From contig JBBELK010000525.1 of assembly GCA_037783545.1 (NCBI GenBank), positions 992,001 to 1,056,000 on the forward strand: 64,000 bases of DNA, given 5' to 3'. This DNA comes from Henricia sp. BOLD:AAB3569 (lineage: Eukaryota; Echinodermata; Asteroidea; Spinulosida; Echinasteridae). The notes beneath the pieces are model-generated. The model searched no databases and was not told where the DNA came from. It was given only the letters and a program-made list of their open reading frames with translations. Below are positions 29,956-41,087 of this stretch, in pieces. The first letter of the stretch is position 1, and the number at the start of each line of letters is the position of its first letter. Both the position numbers and the translations under genes were made by a program.

Positions 29956-30513
29956 TTAAAACTTCTGCTTGTTTAGCAGCGGAGTCTTTTCGTGTTCCTC
30001 TTTGTCCATGATCCAAGGCTCATGATGCACCGCACGATTACATCTACGGGTGTCGAGTTGTGCCATATTATTCATCAGAAACCTCCAGCAAAAATATTCA
30101 ATGCAAGCCAAAAAGACGCCGATTACGATGCTTGTTGCCATAACTTCACCGCTGTCGGCTTTTACCGCCACCGCTATGGACGAACCGAAGTACAGAAGAC
30201 AGGAGAGGAACTTTAAGACGGTGAATGGCACCACCAGGTGTCGTTCCTCGATGAGGACACCGACGAGACAGAGAACAGACACCAACAACTGAAGCAGTGA
30301 CCAAGCAGCCGTGATGCCGAACGTGATGTGCAAGGAATGCTGAAGATCGGGATCAAACTTTTCAAAGAAGAAGATTCCGTAGAATGTGCTCAAGACCAAT
30401 CCGACCACGGAGTAAGTCATTGTGTAAACAGCCGCGGCGATGATCAGTGGCCGGGTTCCGCAAGCGCTGCAACAGCAGTATCTGTCCAAAAATCTCGATA
30501 TTTCACCACACAT
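29956..30513 (-). CDS. LAPTM-like four-pass membrane protein, copy A
   Basis: A single uninterrupted frame of 185 codons starting at the first in-frame ATG (30511-30513); the open frame upstream contains no other ATG before a stop. Residues 13-18 are a cysteine cluster (CCCSAC) followed by four hydrophobic segments at about 23-47, 61-88, 93-117 and 124-147. A short cytosolic tail ends EKTPLLNKQKF, which holds an acidic dileucine signal of the [DE]xxxL[LI] type known to direct proteins to endosomes and lysosomes. Cys cluster, four passes and tail recall the LAPTM4/LAPTM5 family of lysosomal transmembrane proteins, but overall similarity is weak, so this is a family-level suggestion. No intron is evident. 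A paralogue lies directly upstream on the same strand. An X-box-like palindrome lies ~430 bases upstream. Confidence 0.65.
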   Translation of the reverse strand: MCGEISRFLDRYCCCSACGTRPLIIAAAVYTMTYSVVGLVLSTFYGIFFFEKFDPDLQHSLHITFGITAAWSLLQLLVSVLCLVGVLIEERHLVVPFTVLKFLSCLLYFGSSIAVAVKADSGEVMATSIVIGVFLACIEYFCWRFLMNNMAQLDTRRCNRAVHHEPWIMDKEEHEKTPLLNKQKF

Positions 30514-30945
30514 GGCTGAACAAATATTCTTGCTTTGAAGCTTCGGGGTGTCTGTAAAACTGTACCAATCCAAAATATGTCGAGTTCTTGTTCAATATTG
30601 GTACAACTGCAGTTCGTTTCGATTTCTGATAATTAAAGCATGGAGGAGGGCCCTTCGTCCATCTTTATTAAACCAAATAAAGCACAAAATGGAAAGAACA
30701 TATTCCGTCTGCGTCAGAGATATTGGTAGTTTGAGCAAATATCAGTGCAAAGTCCGTATTTGATCATGATAACATCACAATAAGCAGCAATAAGTGATTT
30801 CAGTTCCTATACAAACAAGATATATAATCACCCATACCAACTTTGTAACATTGTTTAATTAAATTTCATAAGTGTCTTTATTTTCCTTTCAAAGATTCAG
30901 CAACGACACCGTCTTTGAGAATAGACAGCCGAATTGGTGTGACGT

Positions 30946-30959
30946 GTTGCCATGGTAAT
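30946..30959. promoter_or_regulatory. X-box-like palindrome upstream of LAPTM-like copy A
   Basis: GTTGCCATGGTAAT matches the RFX-factor X-box (GTTGCCATGGCAAC) with two mismatches, about 430 bases upstream of copy A. Function is inference only. Confidence 0.3.
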
Positions 30960-31241
30960 TGGCTCTAAACATAATGGCACCACACGACAGGGGTCGAAAT
31001 TAACTTGGATTTGTTGGTAGCCCACAGATAAAACAAAAACAAAACATTAAAAAAAAATCAAAAAAACTTAGCTTTGATTGTTGTTTTTACAATGTTGAAC
31101 TGTCGAACTTGATTACTAGTTTATTATCAACAGGGAACATTTTTATTTCTTGAATGAAAGGCAGTATTAATTATGATGTAGCGCTATATGGATTGGCTTG
31201 TCTAGCCCGTCGGACTACTAGCACAATGCATGCAGCTAAAA

Positions 31242-31748
31242 CTACCAGTCTTGGACTATCGGACTAGTGCTAATTTCGGCCCCTGCACGATCCCACATAC
31301 GGGTGTCGATATCCATCAGACCTTTCAACAGAACCTTAAAGCACGAGAATTCAATGCTAGCAAAAATGATGCCGAGTATCACGCATGTGACAAAAACTTT
31401 AAGCCTACCGATGCCAGCTACTACCGACACCGCTATGGCTAAGCCGATGTACAGAAGACTGGAGAGTAACTTGAAGACAGTGAGGGGCACCAGCATGCGT
31501 CGATTCTTGATGCAGACACCGACGAGACCGAGAACAGACGCCAACAACTGAAGCAGTGACCAACCACCTATGATGCCGAACGCAATGTGCAAGGAACGCT
31601 GAACATCGGGTTCATACTTGTCAGAGAGGGAGATTACGTAGAATATACACGCGGCCAATCCGACCACGGAATAAATCGTTGTGTAGACAGCCGCAGCGAT
31701 GATCATTGGCGGGGTCTCCCAGCAGTGTTGGTCAATCGCATCGGACAT
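31242..31748 (-). CDS. LAPTM-like four-pass membrane protein, copy B
   Basis: An intronless 168-codon frame clearly paralogous to the gene 0.7 kb downstream: both share the AAAVYT, YSVVGL, WSLLQLL and LGLVGV/LCLVGV blocks and the same spacing of four hydrophobic segments (about 14-40, 52-80, 85-112, 117-142). Similarity extends into the 5' leader (the CTTTGAAGCT and GTGTCTGTAAAACT stretches), so leader and gene were duplicated together. The ancestral ATG used by copy A appears as ATAGGC here, and translation must start at the next ATG (31746-31748), losing the N-terminal cysteine cluster. The tail is also different (ending STSPIVQDW) and lacks the dileucine sorting signal. The frame is open for the whole length, so it may still be functional, perhaps with altered localisation. 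Confidence 0.6.
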   Translation of the reverse strand: MSDAIDQHCWETPPMIIAAAVYTTIYSVVGLAACIFYVISLSDKYEPDVQRSLHIAFGIIGGWSLLQLLASVLGLVGVCIKNRRMLVPLTVFKLLSSLLYIGLAIAVSVVAGIGRLKVFVTCVILGIIFASIEFSCFKVLLKGLMDIDTRMWDRAGAEISTSPIVQDW

Positions 31749-32610
31749 TTCACCACACTTGCCTATGGCTGAACAAATGAAAATCTTGCTTTGAAGCTAA
31801 GTTGGTGTCTGTAAAACTATACCAATCCAAACAAGTTCGCCCCTTGCAAGCGACCGTAAGAAGTCCCGTAAAAAATCCTGCAAAATATATAATTTGTACA
31901 TTGATTCAATATCCTAAATAACAATAGAGAAAGTATCACTTGTTTGTTATATTTAGTACATGACTATGACATACATGACATACTCAACTGAAGTATTAAT
32001 TACAAGCATCACTGCTTCATCACATAACTGGGGTATTTCATGAAAGTTAAAGTTTCAAAAATACAACAAACATTTAGAAAAAAATGGGTGGAATTTCCGA
32101 AAAACACTATAAAACGCATGTATACGTACAAAATTACGATGGCAAGGTTCTTATAGGCTCTTACCCCGAGTAATGGCACAACCTGGCTACTATTTTCGCG
32201 ATTTCTGAAACGCTCATTAGGTATTCATGATATGCGCGTGACCATAGCTGATTTGGGTCAAGAATCACAATCCAGTGTTGTAAATTGGCTGTAACACCTA
32301 ATCAAAGAAAAATGAGCACACTCATACTTACAATGCATATAATAAAGAAATATTGGTACAATCATTCTTATTTGTGCGGTTGCTCGTCTTGCAATGTGTC
32401 AGACACATTCTTTTCAAAGCAGCGCATGTGCCTGAATGGTATTCAAAACGAAATTGCGGATTCTCTGTCCCACTTTCAGATGCCCCGTTTCTGGAAAGCC
32501 GCGTCGGACGCAGAGCCCGTGATGACTTCACTACCGGAACCTTCCCTATAGTGTGGTAAGAGGCAAGATGTCTCACCTGTTGAATTTAGCATTTTCGGAC
32601 AACTCCCAAA
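31749..32610. other. 5' flank of LAPTM-like copy B
   Basis: Starts with the leader shared with copy A (to about 31840); the rest holds no gene I can support. Confidence 0.45.
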
Positions 32611-33021
32611 ATGCTTACGGGGCTGGTTGAAACACCTTTTGTAACTTCAGAAGAGAGTGGCTTTCGCAAACCACATGCCCTGCGCAGTTCACGAGCTAAG
32701 GGAATTCATTGCCTGGTTGTCCCTAAAAAGCTTGGCGTATGTTTCGAGAGTTTCGGCATTGAACAAGTTACAGGGTTGGCCGGATCCATCCAGCGCGCGA
32801 TTTTATTAGTGGGGTGTCGCCGCGATAGGGGTCGCGCAGAGAGTCGCGAACCGCTGACATTGAAGCACATTGAACAGATTTTAGAGGCACTGCCGCATAT
32901 TTGTTTATCTCTTTTTGAGGTAAAGCTTTTTCGCGCCGCCTTGTTGTGTGCATTTTTTGTGGGTTTTGCCCTAAGTTATCCGTCGCCGGAAATTTTGGTA
33001 GGAATGGGACAGTCATTATAA
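32611..33021 (+). pseudogene. Tyrosine-recombinase-like fragment (DIRS/Crypton-type)
   Basis: A 136-codon open frame whose C-terminal half reads PLTLKHIEQILEALPH, then a 'C-S-x-F-E-V-x-L-F-R-A-A' stretch. This resembles the region just before the first catalytic arginine in tyrosine recombinases of DIRS-like retroelements and Cryptons in invertebrates, where the pattern 'LP..C...YE..LFR.AF..AFF..LR..EL' is common. The frame loses similarity right where the catalytic Arg block (ALRVSEL type) should be and no other catalytic residues follow, so it would be an inactive fragment. The match is from memory of the family, not a search. Confidence 0.42.
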
Positions 33022-33240
33022 GGAACATAACCCAATACAATTTCTGGAAAGTATAGAAAATGTTTCTTTTCGGCATAACATGACCGAATTTATTAAATTA
33101 CATCAAAATGACTCGGGCGTGTGTTGTCCGAACACAACATCCGGCTTACCTAACAGATTTGCGTGGATTTCCTCAGGGTATTGTATCGTCGCTTAGCAGA
33201 GTGGACATTCCCTGAGATCTCAGGATGGAAACAAACACAC

Positions 33241-33438
33241 CCCAGCATTCCACCAAAAAGAAATCAGCCTTATACGATTAAATTTCAGAAACAAAAGGCG
33301 GCATGATTTACAGTGCAATATCACCCAGCGGTTAATCAAGCTTGCGCGCATTGCGAACTTCGGTTTAATACGGATTTGACCAATAATGCTAATAGTGTCA
33401 CGACCCCTGTCACGACTGCGCGGCTGATGACGTCACAG
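33241..33438 (+). repeat. Interspersed repeat R4, copy 1
   Basis: Shares tgacgtcac, cgcgcagtcgtgac (inverted), ttggtcaaatccg (inverted) and aaagaaatcagc blocks with 38784-38940 in opposite orientation. Confidence 0.7.
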
Positions 33439-33719
33439 ATTTCCAAATCTCTAGCAAGTGGGAAATAAATCTTAAAATTAGATTATCTGTAATATTGCGT
33501 CCAAAACACTAGTCTCTTTCTTGCGCCAAACACTGTGTTAAAAAGTAACAGTATAGATTTAGTTACATTTAATAACAATTTCAGAATCAAACTCACGGCG
33601 AAAACTGCACAAAATTGCTTCTAAAAATTACTCCGCCGCGACGAGCGTCTTTCGACAAAATTGCAAAATGTCGGCTTAATCCACTTGTTACGTTTTTACG
33701 CCCCTACAGTCACAGGTCA

Positions 33720-34300
33720 ATCTACGGAAGTCCAATATCAGTGCAAAGTCCGAAATTGATCATGATAACATCACAATAGACCTTTATCACGGTGCGGCCA
33801 TCTTCCCTTTTCCCCTATTAAAATGAACGTAACCAAAGCGAGGCTTGCCGAAATAAAATATTTGGCCCCGTGTTGAAAATGTTCATCGTGATGTGCATCA
33901 CAATGACATGCACGCGGTGCGATCAAGAAAACGCACAGCGACACTGTGAACATCTAACAATGGAAATTGGGCACACACCATTGTTACTAACAATGGGGTT
34001 ACAATGAACATGTAGGCCTACATATTCTTGCTCATAGTGCGAGGACAGTGATTCTCTCAAAACAACAACGGAAGACTGCACGCGCTATCGCGCAGACGTA
34101 CATACACGCACACGCACTGAACATGCCCGACACGTACACGTACTATGCAATGGGGAACAAGACAAAGATGGACGCACCGTGCGTGATAAAGGTCTATTAC
34201 TAGCAGCATGCAATAAGTGATTTCTACTGATTTGGCATAGCTACATGTACTAGGCTACTATACAGAAGAATTCCCCCATACCAACTTCGTAACAATTATT
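33720..34300. repeat. Third copy of the LAPTM-like upstream flank, split by a MITE
   Basis: atcatgataacatcacaa and caataagtgatttc ... ccataccaactt also occur at 30745-30850, upstream of LAPTM-like copy A; here they are separated by the element at 33781-34193. Confidence 0.65.
33781..34193. mobile_element. MITE of the GACCTTTATCACGGTGCGGC type, TA target
   Basis: Inverted ends GACCTTTATCACGG and the matching gataaaggtc, flanked by TA; interior homologous to 54345-54525. Confidence 0.75.
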
Positions 34301-34549
34301 ACGCCGTATATTAGTCTGATTTTTCTCCTCACGTCTCTAGTCAGATTGAGGGCGCTGTTGATGCCATACGGTGGTGAATTTGTGTCTTTTTAGTAGCAAA
34401 ACAAAGTCCCAATTGTCACCAAATCCCAATTACAAAAGGGTCCTATTTGAAGTTGGGCACAAATTATTAAAAGGGCGAAATTTTGCATAAATTATCCTTT
34501 TTGTTCAGTTCACTAAAGACATACTACGAATGGCTTGTTTTCCAATTAA

Positions 34550-34682
34550 AGGCAAGGCTCGTCAGCAATGCGCGCGCGCCAAATTCGTACCACGATATAC
34601 GCAGCTCCATATAGCAAAGGCATTGAGCTGCGTATTTCGTGGCACGCATTTGGCGCGCGCGCATTGCTGACGAGCCTTGCCT
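34550..34682. mobile_element. MITE family M2, copy 1 (TTAA target)
   Basis: Almost perfect palindrome: AGGCAAGGCTCGTCAGCAAT ... ATTGCTGACGAGCCTTGCCT with a GCGCGCGC core in each arm, flanked by TTAA on both sides (34546-34549 and 34683-34686). Its right half is copied again at 35141-35216 by the local tandem duplication. Confidence 0.9.
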
Positions 34683-35674
34683 TTAAAATGCTTTTATTGT
34701 AGTTAGTTTTTAAATTTTCTTTGCAAAAGGCGACGTCATCCATATGCCCAGAGCATCGAATATATACACTGGATGAAGCAACGACTCACCCATTTTCCAA
34801 CTCACCCATTCGCAGGGAACTTTGGCATCATGGTTGTACATAGACTGGTTTCCTGTTCTTACATTTATTTCCAGCGCACATGGGGGTGATACTATATACC
34901 GGAAAACACCGGAAAACACCGGAAAATACCGGAAAACACCGGAATACTCACCGGAAAACACCGGAAAACACCGGAAAATATACTAAATACCGGAAAACAC
35001 AAAATACCGGAAAACACCGAAAAACACCGGAAAACATACTGAATACCGGAAAACACACTAAATACCGGAAAACACACTAAATACCGGAAAACACACTAAA
35101 TACCGGAAAACACACTAAATACCGGAAAACACACGAATGCACTTATAGCAAAGGCATTGAGCTGCGTATTTCGTGGCACGCATTTGGCGCGCGCGCATTG
35201 CTGACGAGCCTTGCCTTTAAAATGCTTTTATTGTAGTTAGTTTTTAAATTTTCTTTGCAAAAGGCGACGTCATCCATATGCCCAGAGCATCGAATATATA
35301 CACTGGATGAAGCAACGACTCACCCATTTTCCAACTCACCCATTCGCAGGGAACTTTGGCATCATGGTTGTACATAGACTGGTTTCCTGTTCTTACATTT
35401 ATTTCCAGCGCACATGGGGGTGATACTATATACCGGAAAACACCGGAAAACACCGGAAAATACCGGAAAACACCGGAATACTCACCGGAAAACACCGGAA
35501 AACACCGGAAAATATACTAAATACCGGAAAACACAAAATACCGGAAAACACCGAAAAACACCGGAAAACATACTGAATACCGGAAAACACACTAAATACC
35601 GGAAAACACACTAAATACCGGAAAACACACTAAATACCGGAAAACACACTAAATACCGGAAAACACACGAATGC
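34607..35674. repeat. 534-bp tandem duplication
   Basis: 34607-35140 and 35141-35674 are essentially identical. Each unit contains half of MITE M2, a single-copy segment and an array of ACCGGAAAAC units. The left breakpoint lies in the loop of the MITE hairpin. Confidence 0.95.
34898..35130 (+). repeat. ACCGGAAAAC satellite array
   Basis: About 20 units of caccggaaaa / taccggaaaa with cacactaaa spacers; repeated at 35432-35664 by the duplication and present inverted at 35722-35795. Confidence 0.93.
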
Positions 35675-35721
35675 ACTTAAAACACCACCCCCCCCACAAC
35701 CTGCAGAAAACACCATAAAAT

Positions 35722-35795
35722 ACTGTTTTCCGGTGTTTAGTATGTTTTCCGGTATTTAGTATGTTTTCCGGTGTTTTCCGGTGTTTTCCGGTAAA
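35722..35795 (-). repeat. Inverted ACCGGAAAAC units
   Basis: ttttccggtgtttagtatg units, the reverse complement of the array to the left; the intervening bases contain a C run and could not pair. Confidence 0.85.
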
Positions 35796-36059
35796 TAGTA
35801 CTACCGGCACAGGGTCAGGAGACCAGTTTATGTTGTACCATATCTGTGTGTTGTACAGAGATAGAGAGACACATATGTATGCATGACATGTGTGCGGTTG
35901 CATGGGGAGTATGCATAGTGTTAATACCGGCGCGGCATGCACCGTATTTGTATTGTATCATATCATAGACCAAGGACAAGGTGGACGCATTGAGTACGAC
36001 GCAAAACACAAACCGCACTCAACAAATAATTCAGTTTTTAGCCAATAATTGTGGCAAGT

Positions 36060-39000
36060 ATGTCCAAAGCAAGAGGCGATGACGTGAGCAAGGCGATTGA
36101 ACCGGCAGATGAACTTGAAGTACGTCTTTTTCAGGCCGTGGTTAGAGTTCGGATTACGGGAATCGCGGAATGAAAAATATTAAAAACTCCGCGCACAAAT
36201 GTACTGAGTGACCATGGTGTGACTGACACTGCATGCAGTGATGCACTGCATGCACTAAGACAAGTGGAATCAGGTCAAGTCGCCCACTGGCCGAGTCGCC
36301 CACTGGCTGAGTCGCCCCTTACATACTCGCCCCTTACATACTCACCCCCTGACCGACTCGCCCCTGACCGACTCGCCCCTGACCGAGTCGTCCCCTGACC
36401 GAGTCGTCCCCTGACCGAGTCGCCCCCTGACCGAGTTGCCCCCTGACCGAGTCGCCCCCTGACCGAGTCGCCCCCTGACCGAGTCGCCCCTTAGCCTACT
36501 AGTACTAGTGCTACTAGTACTACTACTAGCCCCCTTGACGGCTTGACCCAATTATGTAAACTGGCCAATAGACCCCTTGCACGGCGGCCATGACAGAGGG
36601 CAGGTTTTCATAATTAAATATTGTGACAATAGATCCACAAAGTGCTTACTCGTGCATGACGCACTGTGACAATGTTACTGCCCTCTATCATGGCCGCCGT
36701 GCAAGGGGTCTATCGCAAATGTTTAATTTTGCAATGGCACATGACAACAAATTTCAAGGAAAACTTTGAATATTCGTTACTCCTGAATAATTTTTTCGTT
36801 CAGAAGGTTAACACATCTTGTTGGTAATTAAGTCAAATTACAGGCATGAGAATCTTCCTGATTTATCAGGATTTCCTGATTTTTTACCTCCAAATATGTG
36901 GTCTCCGAGTTCAATGTGAATTTGGATTAAAAATGGGGGGGGGGGGGGGGGTGGTATGTTGAAAATGGGTATTATAACGAAGAAAATGTAAAAAAGTTAG
37001 TGAAAATGAAACTTCTGTCACCCGATGATTCTTTCCCCGACCCCGTCCCCTGACATTTCCTGCACCCCCTTGTTGCACACACGGTACGTACCGGTGTCGC
37101 ATTGATATCCAACTCCTGTGAAAATCGGAGTCCTTTTCCCTATTATTGGTTAATCTGCCTCATGTGACCAGACACTGTCATAATTATCGTATCACGTATG
37201 CGCAATACTAGCCCGAATGCTTCTGGCAAGTTCGATTAACGACTAGAGTCAACCACTGGTACTGGTGGAATGTTGTCGTGTCACCATCAGATATGAAACC
37301 TCTGGTTGTACAGCCTTGCATAAAATATCTCCTCTGAAATTTAAGGACAAATTTTCCTTAAACACCCCCACCCGCCTCCCCCAGATATGCTCTAAAATGC
37401 ATAAGAGAGCTTTTAAAGTTCAAAATTTTTTCGGGCCCTTAAGCGGGCCCCGAACCCCACGCCGTGGCTTCGCAGGTTTTTTCAATACAAATATTTTTCC
37501 TGCTTTTTACAAAAAATACATTCTCATGCCTGAAATTAAGGAAATGGCAAATTAACGAGGTCGGTAAGAGCATTGAGGAAGGAAAATGGTAAGAGTTGAT
37601 CAGAAATTTGTTTTTTCTTTAAAATGACTCATCTAGCATGATTAGCATAAGTAAGTGCAGATTTGATGGAAAACCCTTAACCCCAAAATTTTTAGTGAGA
37701 ACAATTTAAGATTTTGTGAGGAAACACTTTAACAATTTCAGCCTGTCTTATGTTTTGCACACAAAGTCTGAAGCCATGATCAACTTCTCATTTCTTTCCG
37801 TGTTTTTGATATTTTCTTGCTAAAATCATGTTTCCTAACCAAATGTACACTTGCTGTGGCATATTAGGAAGAATAAGTGGCGAACGTGTACAGTATTTAT
37901 ACCATTTATACACAGCTTCTTTTTTTATTTTCTCGTACTACCTCACAGGAGGACATTGAAGATGAAACCTTAGCAGAACGACTGTACGGTCTGACAGAAA
38001 TGTTTCCAGAAAGTGTCCGAAATGCTGCATCCGTCCTGACAAGAGCCTCATGGACGGGCGTCGTGAAGTCGTACAGTTTCAGCCGGAGCGCCCTCTGGAT
38101 TGTCACGACATCATTTATGGTTTTAGTATTGCCAGTCGTCTTTGAGACGGAAATGGCACAGATGGAACAAGCTCAACTGCAAAAACAGAGACAGGTTTGT
38201 TCTTGGATTAAAAAACTGAACGTTTCAAGTTATTACAGAACACTAACTCTTCCATGTTTGTTCTCCAGAATTAGAAAGAAGAGAACAATAAAATCACCTG
38301 CTACTCCTGAAATGTTCCTGTGGTTTTTGAAGTTCGTCTTCCTCCTTGTGGAATGCAAACAGGAAAGTTAACGATCTGTAACGATTTGAAACGGCTTCAG
38401 TTATTTTTTCGTCTTATTCTGTATACTGCTGAGGAAAGCTCTCTTAATCTTATTAATCTAGTACTGGTAATTATATAATATTGGATGGCTTTGAGGGTGA
38501 TATGAGAATATACCGCATGAGTCATGAAAATACTGAACGAGCTGAAGGCGAGTTTGGTATTTTCAAGAAAAGTGCGGTATATTTTTCATATGACCCGAAA
38601 AGACATCCAATATTATTATTGTTACATGTATATAAAATGAAGCTTCTATCTTCTTTGTTTTGTAAGATTTCCGCAAGATTATGGTCTGTTTGGTGTTGAA
38701 AACTTCAGTTCTTTTCCAACGTTTACAACTGCATGTGCTTTTGTTACTGTTGTACAGTATTTTTTGTTATTAGCGACTTAATCTGTGACGTCATCAGCCG
38801 CGCAGTCGTGACACTATAATTGGTCAAATCCGTAACCGAAGTTCGCAAGCTTGATGGACTGCTGCGTGAAATTGCACTGTAAATCATGGCGCCTTTTGTT
38901 TCTGTAATTTAATCTGTCATGCTGATTTCTTTTTGGTGCAGGTCTATTGGGGCTGGTTTTCTTTATATTTGTGCCAAATATCACGCAAATCCACCTGTGC

Positions 39001-40318
39001 AGTGGTGAGATTTTCCGCCCCAAAATATCACCAAAATCGGCAGTTGGCGGGCGCCGTCAACTACCAAGTCTTGATTCAAGACACCAATACGGACATGACC
39101 ATAGGCATAACAAAGCCCGTGCCTATAGCGCCCTCATGCTGTGCTTGGCACCGCTGTTTAATGTACGTTGATGGCACCCTGTTTACAGTCTGCTCTTGAA
39201 GGACATAACCAAGACAAAAATAACGTGCTTTGCCTTTGTGCCAAAGAGGGCGCTTTGCATCATAATTGTTGTGGTCAAAAGTTGTGGTGTTCATTTTCAT
39301 TGACGATTCTGCGCATTTTAACAAGCATAAAACAGCAACCGCTTGATAAATTATTGCAACAAAAGTATTTTTGAAATCTATTTCAACTTGTCTGTTGTGT
39401 AAAAGTGGTTTTACCGTAACTGAAAATAGAATTTTTTTTTTTTTTCCTGAGTCGCTACTCAGGTGGTCTTGGAGTTAGTTTTATTATCTGCCGTAGAAAC
39501 CAGCGCGAAGTGCGAGTTGCTTTTGTCATTTGCGGTTGGTTTCTCTTCATGTTGGAAAAAAATGTCCTACGAACATTATGTACATACCGTATTTTTTCAA
39601 TTTATACACAAAACTGCCAACCGATTTCATAAGAAGGGTTTCTGGGTGTTGATATGGATGAAAGAATCTCTCAGATTTTCGCGTCTTCGCTTCGCGGCGA
39701 TAAATAATATCCGAAGAAAAAACAACATATTGCGGAAGTTGGAGAAACCAACTAGTTGCGTTCGAGTTGCTTCCTCGAGTCAGGGAAAACAAGAAATCGA
39801 GGTTACACACGTATCGACCTACATGTATATCGAATGCCACCTTTATTTACAAACACATGATACCTATACATCGTCGTATGGCTGGTAAAGCGTATAGCCC
39901 TACATTTGGTCTCTTTTGTTAATTTTAAACATTTCTAGTTAATTACGTGATAATTTTGTTCACAACGACCATCAACAAAAGTATTGTCAAGGATGCTAGA
40001 TCACTACACTATGTAAACAGTAAGCCGGTGTGTTCCTTTAAGAATTTGTTAATTTGATAAATGGCTAATTTGGTAATCACATTTTTATGAACTATATCAG
40101 GAAATATTGTGATCAAAATAGGCTTCTTGTGGCATGTTTGTCCACTCGCGTTAGTTAGCGACAGCACCAGCCACATAAACCAACATATTGTTTTCATCAC
40201 TAACTGCCCGTTTTTATTGTCACATTTTTAGATTCTTCTGGGTCCTAGTGCTGCAATGTCTGGACCAGTCGGTATACCTGGAGGAATGACGCCGCCCATT
40301 CCAGCTATGCCAAGATAG
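36060..40318 (+). CDS. TOMM22: Mitochondrial import receptor subunit TOM22, complete
   Basis: Exons 36060-36119, 37949-38194 and 40232-40318 join in phase 0 to 130 codons plus TAG. Exon 1 encodes MSKARGDDVSKAIEPADELE; exon 2 carries the acidic cytosolic receptor segment (EDIEDETLAERLYGLTEMFP) and the single outer-membrane anchor (ALWIVTTSFMVLVLPVVFET); exon 3 gives the Gly/Pro-rich intermembrane-space tail (GIPGGMTPPIPAMPR). Family members bind presequences and join TOM20 to the TOM40 channel. It is slightly shorter than human TOMM22 (142 residues), mostly in the N-terminal acidic region. The first donor is GTACGT. Intron 1 contains a 16-17-bp minisatellite and a MITE; intron 2 contains MITE pieces. 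Its 3' neighbour CBY1 is convergent. Confidence 0.95.
36290..36495 (+). repeat. GAGTCGCCCCCTGACC minisatellite
   Basis: About a dozen units of 16-17 bases (ccctgaccgagtcgcc) in TOMM22 intron 1. Confidence 0.92.
36567..36714. mobile_element. MITE of the GACCCCTTGCACGGCGGCCA type
   Basis: Inverted ends TAGACCCCTTGCACGGCGGC / gccgccgtgcaaggggtcta of about 36 bases, in TOMM22 intron 1. Confidence 0.88.
38468..38612. mobile_element. MITE with ATATTGGATGGCTTTGAGGG-type ends
   Basis: aatattggatg and catccaatatt ends with inverted ataccgca / tgcggtat inside; related pieces near 8.92 and 10.02 kb. TOMM22 intron 2. Confidence 0.7.
38784..38940 (-). repeat. Interspersed repeat R4, copy 2
   Basis: Inverted relative to 33241-33438. 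TOMM22 intron 2. Confidence 0.7.
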
Positions 40319-40454
40319 GGACTTCAACAGACTTTAGGAAAGTTACCCACCCAGCACAATGTGACAGAGGCACTCCCCCTCCCCCATCCACTTTCCCAAT
40401 ACTTCACTCTTTTTTTTTTAATGCTCCCCCCACCCCCTTTTAAAAAGAGTGCCA

Positions 40455-40620
40455 TGACTGAGTGCTAGTGGTTCTTGGGTTGTGGGATCAAACATGTCGT
40501 GCATGTGATCTTGGGCAAGGGACTTTACCCTAATTGAGTCCAATGACCAGGGATGATGATAAATATAATCAGCACCCTGAGCTGGATGTGCACTATATAA
40601 GACTCTATGATTATTATCAA
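40455..40620 (+). repeat. SINE-like fragment
   Basis: tgatcttgggcaagggactt and a gtgcactatataag end resemble the other pol III-type pieces. Confidence 0.45.
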
Positions 40621-41081
40621 AAAGTATTCCTTGGATGTTTGAGACAATGAAAATGGGTATCCTCTGTCACATATTGTGCACCAAATACGTTTTTTTTTCA
40701 CCAGAGATCCAGTGTTGGGGAATGTATATGTATAGTGTGAAGCATTTACTGTTGTTTTCTTTATTGATGCACACTTCTAACCCCTGTTGAGGCTATATAG
40801 CCTATATGCAATATGACGCCATCTTGGAGGAGAGAACCTTATTTCAAGGGAAGACTTTCCACAATGGCTGCCCCACCTCACTCAAAATTCTTCAATTTTA
40901 AATGGTAGTACATGCCATTGTCTAGCAACCAACAGTCTTGTTGCTGTATAATTCACACCTGACACGTGCACCACATAGCAACAAACATTTATTCTGGCCA
41001 AGTGGATACTAAGGGTGCATGTGAAAGGAAGTACACCAGGCGCTATTCATGCTGTTGAACTTGCAGGATCACTTTTTATCA

Positions 41082-41087
41082 AATAAA
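41082..41087 (+). terminator. Possible distal poly(A) signal of TOMM22
   Basis: AATAAA, 760 bases after the TOMM22 stop and before the first foldback repeat of the intergenic region. Assignment is uncertain. Confidence 0.35.

Noticed and set aside
35649-35942. Frames in the ACCGGAAAAC arrays (for example KHRKTPENTGKH repeats)
   Set aside because: They arise from the tandem satellite in all frames and carry no coding signal.
36290-36495. CRISPR-like regularly spaced repeat
   Set aside because: Units are directly adjacent with no unique spacers: an ordinary minisatellite in a eukaryotic intron.
36342-36551. RLGQGTTRSGDDSVRG repeat peptide on the minus strand
   Set aside because: It is only the translated minisatellite.
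33241-38940. A single 5.7-kb transposon bounded by R4 copies in inverse orientation
   Set aside because: It would have to contain TOMM22 exons 1 and 2, and the copies have unequal ends; two separate insertions are more likely.
39463-39888. 141-codon plus-strand frame in TOMM22 intron 2
   Set aside because: Starts within an intron, has no recognisable domain and an irregular composition.
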